This document shows positions 45,982-54,926 of a stretch of DNA of 64,000 nt, piece after piece (the first letter of the stretch is position 1; each line of letters opens with the position of its first letter). The stretch is from Bacteroidota bacterium (lineage in GTDB: Bacteria; Bacteroidota; Bacteroidia; AKYH767-A; OLB10): assembly GCA_016717325.1 (NCBI GenBank), contig JADKFV010000054.1, forward strand, positions 62,001-126,000, given 5' to 3'. The notes under the pieces were generated by a model. That model had not been told where the DNA came from. It did not search any database and saw only the letters and a list, made by a program, of their open reading frames with translations. Made by a program: the position numbers and the translations under genes.

Positions 45982-47403
45982 ATGAATATGAAAAAAATTA
46001 ACTGTCTTGTTTTATTGTTTTTAGCATCACATGTTTTGTGTTCGCAAACTGTTTTGTATAGCGAGAATTTCGAAAATCTTACAAACACATTTACGCTCAA
46101 TGGCACAGCTGTAAACAGTACCGCCACCGGAGAAAATTTCTGGATTGTAAATAACGAGTTTTCGGGTGGCAGCGCTTCCACTGTTTGTCTTGGTTTTCCT
46201 GTAACTTTTAGTGTTCCCAATACACCCTCGCAACCCGGTACTTATGCCGGTAATCCTTATAGCAAATATTTACACACATTAAGTGTTGCTGCCAATACAA
46301 GCGGAATAAACAACTGTTGTTTTTTGGCTGCCGATGGGTTATGCGCCAATCCCGAAAATTATTTCGCTTCTATGACCAACGATATTAGTACAACAGGATA
46401 TACCAACGTACAGTTGAGTTTTGGCTGGTTGTGCGATGGCAGCAATAATAATTATGGCGAAGTATATTATAGTATAGATGGCGGTACAACATGGATTCAA
46501 CAATCGCTGCCATTGCAAAAATATTTTGGTCAGGGTAACTGGACCACACAAAACATTACCAATGCAGCTTTCGATAATCAAGCCACATTGCGGTTTGGTT
46601 TTCGTTTTGCAAATCAAATAACAACTACTGCTCAGGATCCCGGTTTTGCTATTGACGAGATAATCATAAGCGGTAACCAAAATGTAGTGTTGCCTATAGC
46701 AGCATTTACCGCCAGTAATGTTAGTTTATGTGAAAAAAGTGTTGTCGATTTTACCAATCTGTCCAGCAATGCCACTTCTTACTTATGGTTGTTTCCGGGC
46801 GGTTTGCCGGCTACTTCTACCGATACAAATCCCACTGGAATTTATTATGCTAATTATGGCACCTATTCGGTAACGCTCATAGCTACTAATGCAAATGGCA
46901 GCGACACTTTAGTTTTCCCAAATTACATTACCATAAATCAAAATCCTCCGGCACCGGTTATAACTTTAAATGGCAATTTGCTCATTTCAACTCCAGCTAT
47001 TTCCTATCAATGGTTTTTAAATAATACCCCTATTCCCGGAGGCGTAAATCAAGTGCAACCTCTTACCAGTGTTGGTAGTTACTATGTTTTAATAACGGAC
47101 AGCAATGGTTGCCAATCAGCTTCGAACCTTTTGGTGGTTTCAGGCATTGAGCAAACTTCGCCATCACAAAATTTCAACATTTACACAAATACAAATCACG
47201 AATTAGTAATTGATAATATTGGATTGTTAAAGGAACCCTTCCAGGTTTCAATATGTGACATCGAAGGCCGGTTGGTAATGAAAAGCACTATTAACACAAC
47301 CACACAAGCGAGAATAAACATCGCTTCGCTTACAGAAGGGGTTTATTTAACTACAATATATAACGCTTGGTCACAAACCGTTTTGAAGTTTGTAATTAAA
47401 TAA
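45982..47403 (+). CDS. PKD-domain T9SS type A protein (paralogue of 9272 gene)
   Basis: About 473 residues from ATG 45982 (MNMKKINCLVLLFLASHVLCSQ); MKKIN at 45988 is also possible. A jelly-roll or MAM-like domain (LYSENFENLTNTFTLNGTAV ... FAIDEIIISGN) is followed by PKD (FTASNVSLCEKSVVDFTNLS, YLWLFPGG), an Ig-like module (ISYQWFLNNTPIPGG, VGSYYVLITDSNGCQS) and a sorting domain (IASLTEGVYLTTIYN). PKD onward matches the gene at 9272, with a different N-terminal domain, so the two share a recombined C-terminal half. Likely a surface binding protein. Confidence 0.87.
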   Translation: MNMKKINCLVLLFLASHVLCSQTVLYSENFENLTNTFTLNGTAVNSTATGENFWIVNNEFSGGSASTVCLGFPVTFSVPNTPSQPGTYAGNPYSKYLHTLSVAANTSGINNCCFLAADGLCANPENYFASMTNDISTTGYTNVQLSFGWLCDGSNNNYGEVYYSIDGGTTWIQQSLPLQKYFGQGNWTTQNITNAAFDNQATLRFGFRFANQITTTAQDPGFAIDEIIISGNQNVVLPIAAFTASNVSLCEKSVVDFTNLSSNATSYLWLFPGGLPATSTDTNPTGIYYANYGTYSVTLIATNANGSDTLVFPNYITINQNPPAPVITLNGNLLISTPAISYQWFLNNTPIPGGVNQVQPLTSVGSYYVLITDSNGCQSASNLLVVSGIEQTSPSQNFNIYTNTNHELVIDNIGLLKEPFQVSICDIEGRLVMKSTINTTTQARINIASLTEGVYLTTIYNAWSQTVLKFVIK

Positions 47404-47458
47404 CATCATTTGATACTAATTTAATTCCTCTAAGTTTAATTTTAAATAATTTTCAAGT

Positions 47459-47839
47459 ATGGATACACAAGAGCTTCTTACTGAGTTGCACACTGAACAC
47501 AATCGGTGGCAAGCAAAAATTAAAAATTATAAAGACGAACTGAAACGATGGGACGAGCAGTTGCTTAATATGGTTCCGCGTTTACAAAGCGATCAGCAAA
47601 GCCGAAGTTTGGAACGATTTCAAAATCAAATAATAATTCAAAATGAAGTATTGGATATTATGCGGCACGATTTTAAACAATATGAAAACGAAATTGAATT
47701 TATTCAAAACCATAAGGTGGATAAAACCGAAGACGGTATTAATTCCTTACATGATCATGAGGAAGATAAATTATTATCGTTTGAGCATAATTTCGACAAC
47801 CTTCGCAAAGATTTTAAACTCTTTACCGGAGCGAAGTAG
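47459..47839 (+). CDS. Small coiled-coil protein of unknown function
   Basis: A 126-residue, highly charged, helical protein without signal peptide or membrane segment. Heptad-like Leu/Ile spacing (ELLTELHTEHNRWQAKIKNY, RFQNQIIIQNEVLDIMRHDF) indicates a coiled coil. His- and Asp-rich patches occur near the C-terminus (LHDHEEDKLLSFEHNFDNL). I do not recognise a family. It begins 55 bases after the preceding cargo gene and ends ahead of a strong palindromic terminator. Confidence 0.75.
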   Translation: MDTQELLTELHTEHNRWQAKIKNYKDELKRWDEQLLNMVPRLQSDQQSRSLERFQNQIIIQNEVLDIMRHDFKQYENEIEFIQNHKVDKTEDGINSLHDHEEDKLLSFEHNFDNLRKDFKLFTGAK

Positions 47840-47942
47840 CAAGAAAAAAAATCACATTCCATACCGGAATTATTAATAATCAATATCAAAACTATTGTTT
47901 TTGAATTTGTGGCCTCCAATTCTTGTTAGCCAAAATTTTATT

Positions 47943-47970
47943 AAAATGCAGAACCATGGTTCTGCATTTT
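47943..47970 (+). terminator. Palindromic intrinsic terminator
   Basis: A 28-base perfect palindrome centred on GAACCATGGTTC, flanked by an A-run and a T-run (ATTTTTTTT). It lies ~100 bases after the small coiled-coil gene and faces the DCC-family gene on the other strand, so it may work both ways. Confidence 0.75.
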
Positions 47971-48021
47971 TTTTGAAACTAAAAGCTGTTGATATAATAC
48001 CGGATTTGCTTGTCACTAAAA

Positions 48022-48423
48022 TTATAATAGCAGCTTGCTTGCAAATGCTGCATCTGGGATGCTGCAATATTGTCTCTTTCCAAATATCCGATAACGGTTT
48101 TTTGCAACAAAATCATAAATCACGTTGCGCAAAAAACGCGGAATAATCTTAAACCCGTATAACAGTTTCCATCCCGATTCAAGTTCTAAAGCGATTTGAA
48201 AAACAGCATCCGACTTGATGTAATATTTGCCTTTGGAAACAAAAACCACAGAGTTCATTGTACTGAAATCTGAGTGAAACGTGCCGCTAATTTTTTGTGA
48301 TGTTTGAGATGTATTGGTGGTGAAATAAAACTTTTTACGCTTATCTGCTTTATAAATCAATTGAATAAGTTTGTTGCAAAACAAACATGTGCCATCGTAA
48401 ATGATAATATGTTCGGGATTCAA
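48022..48423 (-). CDS. DCC-family thiol-disulfide oxidoreductase-like protein (DUF393)
   Basis: A 133-residue protein of the DCC family. The N-terminus has the thioredoxin-like motif IIYDGTCLFCNKLIQLI (DGxCxxC), and the C-terminus the family hallmark NRYRIFGKRQYCSIPD. No signal peptide, so it is cytoplasmic or membrane-associated. A redox role is assumed from the family's CxxC; the substrate is unknown. It directly follows the large repeat-protein gene on the same strand. Confidence 0.92.
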   Translation of the reverse strand: MNPEHIIIYDGTCLFCNKLIQLIYKADKRKKFYFTTNTSQTSQKISGTFHSDFSTMNSVVFVSKGKYYIKSDAVFQIALELESGWKLLYGFKIIPRFLRNVIYDFVAKNRYRIFGKRQYCSIPDAAFASKLLL

Positions 48424-48459
48424 AATTTGGAAATTAACTATAACTGTATACGTTGTTTT

Positions 48460-51400
48460 TTATTTTCGGAAATCGAATCCGGGGTCAAGTTTTTTGAAAC
48501 GATTGTTTTCGTACTCTATTTTAGTTCCATTAATATTATCATCAGCACGATTGGCAGATATAAACCAACTGAAGTCTACATTACTCGTTCCGCCCTGCAA
48601 TTCCACCACATCGAAACCCCACTGATTTTCATTGGTAACATACACACCTTTGCAATCTCCTTTTAGCTGAACAAAAACTTTCATCAAATGTTTGGCATCC
48701 ACTTTAATATTGATAGCCAAAGTAGAATCAAATGCAACATGTGCCTTGCCATTTATTAACTGTGCCTGACCAAAATCCTGAAACAAAATTTCCGGTGTTT
48801 CGGGAGCGGTCATAATTCTATCGGCACCTTTATTATCGCGCACAATGGTCGCTACAGTGCCTAACCCTATTATTTTGTAAGTGGTAGCACCTATATAGGC
48901 AGCTACAGAACTTACTGCGAGATTAACGTTACTTACATTGGATTGCTTTACATAAAAAATACCCCCATCATGGTGCGTTGCACTATTACCATCTTCTACA
49001 CTGCATGAGTTTATTCCATGTCCTTTGCCGGCAGTTTGTATACCATCGCCCAAGGCATAGTTTGTAGTAACAATAGGCGATGAAAGCGAAAATGTTACCA
49101 CAGGCGCAGGAGTCATTCCATTTGAAGAAACATATATTCCCACACCACTGGCACTTGTATTTGTGGCAGAAATAGCTGCAGAATTTGTGGTTGAAATAAC
49201 AGCACCAAAACCACTGCCCGACTGTACAATTTCTAAACCTGTACTTGCATTGGAGCCACTACTAAGTACTATTCGCCCACCTGCACCGGAAGTATTAGAA
49301 CGTGCTACATTAAAACCATATCCACCTGTACCACCATGGTTTATCACCATACCATCGCCACTGGCCAATGCCGGAAGCGTAACAAGAATGCCGTTGCCAA
49401 GGGTATTAGTCCGGGCAATACTCAATCCTGTTCCGGTTCCTTTATGATTTATCAATAACCCTTCGTTTGTATTTACAGTGCTGTCCATATCAATTTGCAT
49501 TCCTTTACCGCGTGCTTTTTGTTGCAGATAAATTCCGGTTGCCAAACTTGTGGGTGTTAACATTTGTAAATTTATTCCTTGCCCCGATGCTGATGTGGAA
49601 ACTACCATTTGTGCAGCGGTTGCTGTGCCCGATGTTGACAATAAATTGAGCGCATTAGACGCACCATTGTTATTTATAAGTACAGTTGGGTTGGCATTGA
49701 ATGCACTTACTGTTTGAAACCTTCCTGCACTACCACCAGCAGAAGAATTATTTACAAAAACTCCGGTATGCCCCAAGCCTGTAGTAATAAAGTTTGCAGT
49801 GATACTATCTTGCGAAGTAGCACGTATTGCAACCCTGTTACCCGAAACGCTGCTTATATCGACATATGCTGTTGGAAAAACTGTATTCACACCCATCAAA
49901 CCACTGTTTTTTAACCATACCCTGGGCACATTATTGGTTCTCATAATAAAATCAAAGTTATTGAGCGAGCCAATAAATTCGGTTCCGATTAAAGTGTTGC
50001 CTTTCAATTGCCACCCTAAAGTGTCGGCTAAAGTTGATAGTGTTTTCCATTGTGGTGGCACTCCGGGGCCCGTTGAAGTGAGTACCTGATTAGTTACACC
50101 AGCTAAATTATTCGGCATCAATGCACCGTCAAAACGAACATTGCCAACTACATGCAACCGCTCGCTTGGCGCACTTATATTTACACCTATATAACCCTGA
50201 CTCGCACCCGCAACGCCAACAACCCTCATACGCTCAACATTATTTGTACGCACAATAAAATCAAATGGATTGAGTGATCCAATAAAGCTTGGAGTGGTGG
50301 AAAGGGTATTCCCTGTTAATCGCCAGTTTACTGTATCTGCGATGGAAGAGTATGTGCGCCAAATAGGAGCAATGCCTGCACCTTGCGAAAGCAAAATTTG
50401 CTCCGCTGTGCCGGCAGTATTACCCGGCATAAACGCATTATCTAAACGCATATTTCCCGCAACATGTAATCGTTCGCTTGGCGCTATAACGTTGATTCCT
50501 ACAAAGCCTTGGTTTGCACCTGCAACCCCAACTATACGCATGCGTTCTACATTATTTGTGCGCATCATAAAATCGAAAGCATTGAGCGAGCCAATAAAGT
50601 TTGATGCTGTAATGTTGTTTCCAATCAATCGCCAGTTTACTGTATCTGCGAGGGAAGAATATGTGCGCCAAATAGGAGCAATGCCAACACCTTGCGAAAG
50701 CAAAATTTGCCCGGTTGTTCCGGCAGTATTTCCTGGCATAAATGCGTTATCTAAACGCATATTTCCCGCAACATGTAATCGTTCGCTTGGCGCTATAACG
50801 TTGATTCCTACAAAGCCTTGATTTGCACCAGCAACCCCAACTATACGCATGCGTTCTACATTATTTGTGCGCATCATAAAATCGAAAGCATTGAGCGAGC
50901 CAATAAAGTTTGATGCTGTAATGTTGTTTCCAATCAATCGCCAGTTTACTGTATCGGCAAGTGTAGAATAAGTGCGCCAAATGGGCGCTAAACCTGCACC
51001 TTGCGAAAGCAATACTTGCCCCGCTGCACCGGCAGTATTGCCAGGCATAAACGCATTGTCTAAACGAAAGTTTCCGTTAAGATGTAGTCTTTCGGTAGGG
51101 GCATTATGGTTTATACCTATGAATCCTTGGTTGGCACCGGCAACTCCAATAATTCGCAAGCGTTCTACATTTGCAGTGCGTGCTATAAAATCGAAGGCAT
51201 TTAACGTTCCAATAAATTGACCGGTAGCAATTGTATTACCCATAAGCCTCCAATTAGTAGTATCGGAAATTGCGCCAAAGTTGCGCCATACAGGAGCAAT
51301 TCCTGCTCCCTGCGACATTAAAAACTCTCCACTGGTACCCGGCAAATTATTGGGCATAAATGCTCCATCAACTCGCAAGTTTCCATTTACGTGCAACTTT

Positions 51401-51501
51401 TGTGTTGGAACAACAATACCAATACCCACGTTTTGAGCAACTGCTTTTGTACAAAATAGCACAACAAAAGCACATAATAATTGTAAAATTTTTCTTTTCA
51501 T
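48460..51501 (-). CDS. Large secreted repeat protein (fibre-like, 103-residue repeats)
   Basis: A 1013-residue exported protein (signal peptide to residue ~22, KAVAQ). Residues ~23-555 are five tandem units of about 103 residues built on VNWRLIGNN, FIGSLNAFDFMMRTNNVERM, GVAGANQGFVGINV, PSERLHVAGNMRLDNAFMP and LLSQGAGIAPIWRTYS. The middle part is Ser/Gly/Thr-rich beta repeats (~555-830, GTGLSIARTNTLGNGILVTL). The C-terminal ~150 residues (IRDNKGADR-like, LINGKAHVAFDSTLAINIKV, FSWFISANRADDN) resemble the ends of phage-tail-like or fibre proteins in Bacteroidota. No S74 motif and no NP-type sorting domain are seen. Probably a surface fibre; partner unknown. Confidence 0.85.
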   Translation of the reverse strand: MKRKILQLLCAFVVLFCTKAVAQNVGIGIVVPTQKLHVNGNLRVDGAFMPNNLPGTSGEFLMSQGAGIAPVWRNFGAISDTTNWRLMGNTIATGQFIGTLNAFDFIARTANVERLRIIGVAGANQGFIGINHNAPTERLHLNGNFRLDNAFMPGNTAGAAGQVLLSQGAGLAPIWRTYSTLADTVNWRLIGNNITASNFIGSLNAFDFMMRTNNVERMRIVGVAGANQGFVGINVIAPSERLHVAGNMRLDNAFMPGNTAGTTGQILLSQGVGIAPIWRTYSSLADTVNWRLIGNNITASNFIGSLNAFDFMMRTNNVERMRIVGVAGANQGFVGINVIAPSERLHVAGNMRLDNAFMPGNTAGTAEQILLSQGAGIAPIWRTYSSIADTVNWRLTGNTLSTTPSFIGSLNPFDFIVRTNNVERMRVVGVAGASQGYIGVNISAPSERLHVVGNVRFDGALMPNNLAGVTNQVLTSTGPGVPPQWKTLSTLADTLGWQLKGNTLIGTEFIGSLNNFDFIMRTNNVPRVWLKNSGLMGVNTVFPTAYVDISSVSGNRVAIRATSQDSITANFITTGLGHTGVFVNNSSAGGSAGRFQTVSAFNANPTVLINNNGASNALNLLSTSGTATAAQMVVSTSASGQGINLQMLTPTSLATGIYLQQKARGKGMQIDMDSTVNTNEGLLINHKGTGTGLSIARTNTLGNGILVTLPALASGDGMVINHGGTGGYGFNVARSNTSGAGGRIVLSSGSNASTGLEIVQSGSGFGAVISTTNSAAISATNTSASGVGIYVSSNGMTPAPVVTFSLSSPIVTTNYALGDGIQTAGKGHGINSCSVEDGNSATHHDGGIFYVKQSNVSNVNLAVSSVAAYIGATTYKIIGLGTVATIVRDNKGADRIMTAPETPEILFQDFGQAQLINGKAHVAFDSTLAINIKVDAKHLMKVFVQLKGDCKGVYVTNENQWGFDVVELQGGTSNVDFSWFISANRADDNINGTKIEYENNRFKKLDPGFDFRK
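49840..51435. repeat. 309-bp coding tandem repeats
   Basis: Five consecutive units inside the preceding gene, period 309 bases (312 for one with an extra codon). The units around 50520-50830 and 50830-51140 are nearly identical at the DNA level: long stretches such as the 90 bases from 50522 recur at 50831. The outer units are clearly diverged. This gradient suggests recent duplication or gene conversion at the centre of the array. Confidence 0.85.
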
Positions 51502-51526
51502 TTGTGTTTTTAATAACCGAAATCTG

Positions 51527-53149
51527 TTACTTCTGAACCATAAGTTTTACAGATTCCAAAGTAGAAACTCCGTCAGTAATTCTTACAACATAATTGCCCG
51601 GAGCAATGTTTTGTAAATTTAATTCTACGGAATTATTCAATTTTAAATTCTCTTTTTTTATAAAAGCCATATCAACCATTTGCCCATACATATCTATAAA
51701 TTCGATTCTAAAATCGGTTAAGGTTAAGGACGTGTTGAGTAATGATAACACTACAGTTGTATTACTGTTTGCCGGATTGGGATAAATACTTACACTAATA
51801 TTGCTGCTATTATTAAGGCTCACTACACGAACAGGTGAATATGAAATTTCGCCCCATGTTTTAACTATTTTTAAACGATAGTAGGTGTTGCCAAAATAAG
51901 GAGAAATGTCCAAACCTTTGTATGCATTTGTTTTTCCATTAACAAGACCTATGGCGGTTACGTTTTGCAAAAAAGTAAATTTTTTGGCATCGCTCGACTT
52001 TTCAATTTCGTAATGCAAAACATTGTCTTCATTGGCCACTTCCCATTTTAAGTCAGTTTGTTTATTTGCATTCAAGGCCGCATTAAAACTTAATAAAGAA
52101 ACCGGAAGGGGGGCATCTTTTTCAACCAAAACCCATGCTATGTTATAACCATTTACACCGGTGATGGTACATGTATTTGCTGCAGGGTTGTCTATACCGG
52201 CCGGAGGCATTATCCACCCCGATACACCATTGTGTCGTTGTGCACCAAGGTTGGCTTCGGTTATAATATTTGTGCTGCCGCCTGTTGCATCCCACTCCGA
52301 TTCGCGATAAGAAAATGTGAGTGATGACACTGGATTTGTAGTATAGTTTGCAACAGTAACCGGCCACCAACGATCGAGCACATTCATAGAATTTTCGGCA
52401 CCACCCCAGTAGGCAGCAGTACTTGGTACTGGTGGTGGTAAAGGTCTATTATTGGGAGTAGCAGCAGTATTGGTAGGATATGTAGCCACCATTGCACTGC
52501 CGTTTGCTCCTACACCCGCAGTAGTAATATTTAAAGTGAATGGCAAATAGTTGTTAGTAACTGCATTACCAAAAGGATATACATAAGCTCCTGTATTGGC
52601 GCCTATATTCCATAAAATATTTCCATAACCGGGAACAGCAGGCGTTTCGGAAATGATGAATCCGGTAGTGCGTGTAATGGCACTTAGCGAGCTATTTGAA
52701 ATGGTAAGCGTTTTGGAATTTAAATCTAAGTTTCGGGTGCCCAATGATAGAATACCTGCCGGGCCAACATAAGCCCCACCAACTGTTGTATTCACATTTA
52801 ATGTTTTAATACCGGTGCCAATCAATGTCAAATTGTTAAAGGTGGTAGGGTTTGTACCGCCAATAGTTTGGCTAGCTCCATTGAAAATAACGGTACCTGC
52901 CGAAGTAGAAAAACAATTGTTGGCTGAGTTGTGTATCCAATTGCCCGATAGGTCTATAGTGCCGCTATTAAAAAACTGTCCCCCGTTTTGATTTTGTATA
53001 TCACCCTGAACGGTAATGGTTGCAGTAGCTTGCACCGTAACGGTAACATTATCCGTAGTCCACAATTGAGCATTTACATTCAATAACAAACTGCAAACAA
53101 CAATAGTTGATGCAAATGCTTTTTTGAGAAATGTGTAAAATGTATTCAT
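51527..53149 (-). CDS. T9SS type A surface protein (paralogue of 15872 gene)
   Basis: A 540-residue exported protein (signal peptide to ~residue 28, LLLNVNAQ). The N-terminal strand-rich repeats (TITVQGDIQNQNGGQFFNSG, GTIDLSGNWIHNSANNCFST, TFNNLTLIGTGIKTLNVNTT) mirror the gene at 15872. Next is PLPVSLLSFNAALNANKQTD with an FN3-like DLKWEVANEDNVLHYEIEKS module, then a sorting domain (VSIYPNPANSNTTVVLSL ... IAPGNYVVRITDG). Function unknown. The 26-base spacing to the repeat-protein gene downstream on the same strand suggests cotranscription. Confidence 0.86.
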   Translation of the reverse strand: MNTFYTFLKKAFASTIVVCSLLLNVNAQLWTTDNVTVTVQATATITVQGDIQNQNGGQFFNSGTIDLSGNWIHNSANNCFSTSAGTVIFNGASQTIGGTNPTTFNNLTLIGTGIKTLNVNTTVGGAYVGPAGILSLGTRNLDLNSKTLTISNSSLSAITRTTGFIISETPAVPGYGNILWNIGANTGAYVYPFGNAVTNNYLPFTLNITTAGVGANGSAMVATYPTNTAATPNNRPLPPPVPSTAAYWGGAENSMNVLDRWWPVTVANYTTNPVSSLTFSYRESEWDATGGSTNIITEANLGAQRHNGVSGWIMPPAGIDNPAANTCTITGVNGYNIAWVLVEKDAPLPVSLLSFNAALNANKQTDLKWEVANEDNVLHYEIEKSSDAKKFTFLQNVTAIGLVNGKTNAYKGLDISPYFGNTYYRLKIVKTWGEISYSPVRVVSLNNSSNISVSIYPNPANSNTTVVLSLLNTSLTLTDFRIEFIDMYGQMVDMAFIKKENLKLNNSVELNLQNIAPGNYVVRITDGVSTLESVKLMVQK

Positions 53150-53426
53150 CGTAATTATTTACTTATAGATAAGAAGGTAAATATATATTATTTTGCGATA
53201 TACTGCCAAATGCTTGCCATAAAAAGTTGTAAATGATAATTATTCTAAAATAAAGTATAATTATAGCTCGAAAGGGGCTTTTCAAACCTCAAATTCACAA
53301 ATTTGTTATTTGAAGCCAAAACCGATTGGTTGTATCAAAAACCCCTGAGGTGTTTGGGAAAACCAATCTTTAGAAATAATATTTCTGTTTATTTGCGACA
53401 CAAAATAATTTTTTCTAAACAGCAAA

Positions 53427-54860
53427 ATGTCGCGCCAAAAAGAAAGCATCAGCATATTCGATATGTTCAAAATTGGGATAGGCCCATCGAGCTCCCATAC
53501 CCTCGGGCCATGGCGCGCTGCCGAAAGATTTATTTTCGATTTAAAATCCAAAACCTCATTACACAACATACAACGTATACAAGTATGGTTGTATGGCTCG
53601 CTGGCAAAAACCGGCATAGGCCATGGCACCGATATTGCCGTCCTGCTTGGTTTGATGGGTGCCGACCCCGTTACATTTGACACAACATTGGTAAACGACA
53701 CCATCGAAAAGATTAAACGCAACAAAACACTTTCAATTCTTGATGAAATAAAAGTGCCGTTTTATTATGAAAGAGATTTGGTTTTTTTAAAACAAGAATC
53801 GTTGCCATTTCACCCCAATGCAATGAAGATAGTGGCAACATTGAAAGATACACAAACCGAAGAGGCTATTTATTATTCGATAGGTGGTGGCTTTGTTGTA
53901 AAAGATGGCGAAGATAATTCTACACATAAAACTGTAGTACTAAAATACGATGTGAGCAATGCCGATGAACTTATGCAAAACTGTATGCGGGCGGGACTGA
54001 ATATTTCTGCATTGGTATTACAAAACGAACAAGCCTGGCGCACGGAAGAAAAAACCCTACAGGGCATTTTGCAAATTTGGAACACCATGAGCGAGTGCAT
54101 GTACAAAGGTTGTCACACCGTTGGATTGTTGCCCGGAGGGTTGCACGTAACGCGAAGGGCCGCCACAATAAATAAAAAACTACTGAGTGCTAGTGAGTAT
54201 GCAAATATTGAAGAGTGGAAGCAAGCTATAAAAAAATCGCCACACGATTTTAGCTCCATTTTGAATTGGGTGAGCTGCTTTGCACTGGCTATTAATGAAG
54301 AGAATGCCTCGTTTGGCCGTGTAGTAACAGCACCAACAAATGGCGCTGCGGGAGTGGTGCCGGCTGTGTTAATGTACTTTCATTTATTTGCCGGTGGCGA
54401 TGCCGATGAAATGATAATTCGGTTTTTACTCACTGCCTCCGAAATAGGAAGTATGTTTAAAAAAGGCTCTACCATTTCTGCGGCAATGGGCGGTTGCCAG
54501 GCCGAGATTGGCGTTTCATCGGCAATGGCTGCCGGTGCATTAACGGAATGCTTAGGTGGAAATCCGCGGCAAGTAATGCAAGCGGCCGAAATTGCAATGG
54601 AGCATCATTTGGGAATGACATGCGACCCTATTGGTGGTTTGGTGCAAATTCCTTGTATTGAACGAAATACAATGGGCGCCATAAAAGCAATTACAGCATC
54701 GCAACTTGCCATGCAAAGTGACCCCGATGCTGCTAAAGTTTCGCTCGATGCGGTAATAAAAACCATGTGGGAAACAGCGCTCGATATGAATAGCAAATAC
54801 AAAGAAACTGCCGATGGCGGACTGGCCATTCATATCCCATTAGGATTGAGCGAGTGCTAA
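53427..54860 (+). CDS. sdaA: L-serine ammonia-lyase, iron-sulfur dependent
   Basis: A 477-residue single-chain L-serine dehydratase, deaminating serine to pyruvate and ammonia in the cytoplasm. The beta domain starts ISIFDMFKIGIGPSSSHTLG with IGHGTDIAVLLGLMG. The catalytic alpha domain has VVTAPTNGAAGVVPAVLMYF, GSMFKKGSTISAAMGGCQAE and HHLGMTCDPIGGLVQIPCIE. The three cysteines of GGCQAE, MTCDPIGG and QIPCIER are the cluster ligands of the family. The length fits the fused one-polypeptide type found in many Bacteroidota. Monocistronic, convergent with queA across a shared terminator. Confidence 0.96.
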   Translation: MSRQKESISIFDMFKIGIGPSSSHTLGPWRAAERFIFDLKSKTSLHNIQRIQVWLYGSLAKTGIGHGTDIAVLLGLMGADPVTFDTTLVNDTIEKIKRNKTLSILDEIKVPFYYERDLVFLKQESLPFHPNAMKIVATLKDTQTEEAIYYSIGGGFVVKDGEDNSTHKTVVLKYDVSNADELMQNCMRAGLNISALVLQNEQAWRTEEKTLQGILQIWNTMSECMYKGCHTVGLLPGGLHVTRRAATINKKLLSASEYANIEEWKQAIKKSPHDFSSILNWVSCFALAINEENASFGRVVTAPTNGAAGVVPAVLMYFHLFAGGDADEMIIRFLLTASEIGSMFKKGSTISAAMGGCQAEIGVSSAMAAGALTECLGGNPRQVMQAAEIAMEHHLGMTCDPIGGLVQIPCIERNTMGAIKAITASQLAMQSDPDAAKVSLDAVIKTMWETALDMNSKYKETADGGLAIHIPLGLSEC

Positions 54861-54864
54861 AAAA

Positions 54865-54904
54865 AATGCCGCTAACCACATCAGATTATGTAGTTGGCGG
54901 CATT
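54865..54904. terminator. Bidirectional terminator between sdaA and queA
   Basis: AATGCCGC (54865-54872) pairs with GCGGCATT (54897-54904), and the stem continues inward as AACCACAT with ATGTAGTT (one mismatch). An A-run precedes it, so it best serves the minus-strand queA transcript. It also closes sdaA, 5 bases from its stop. Confidence 0.75.
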
Positions 54905-54926
54905 CCCATTTCAAACAATACGATGG

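Noticed and set aside
50270..50821. 183-codon plus-strand open frame in the repeat-protein gene
   Set aside because: It is an antisense shadow of the 309-bp repeats and repeats itself with the same period.
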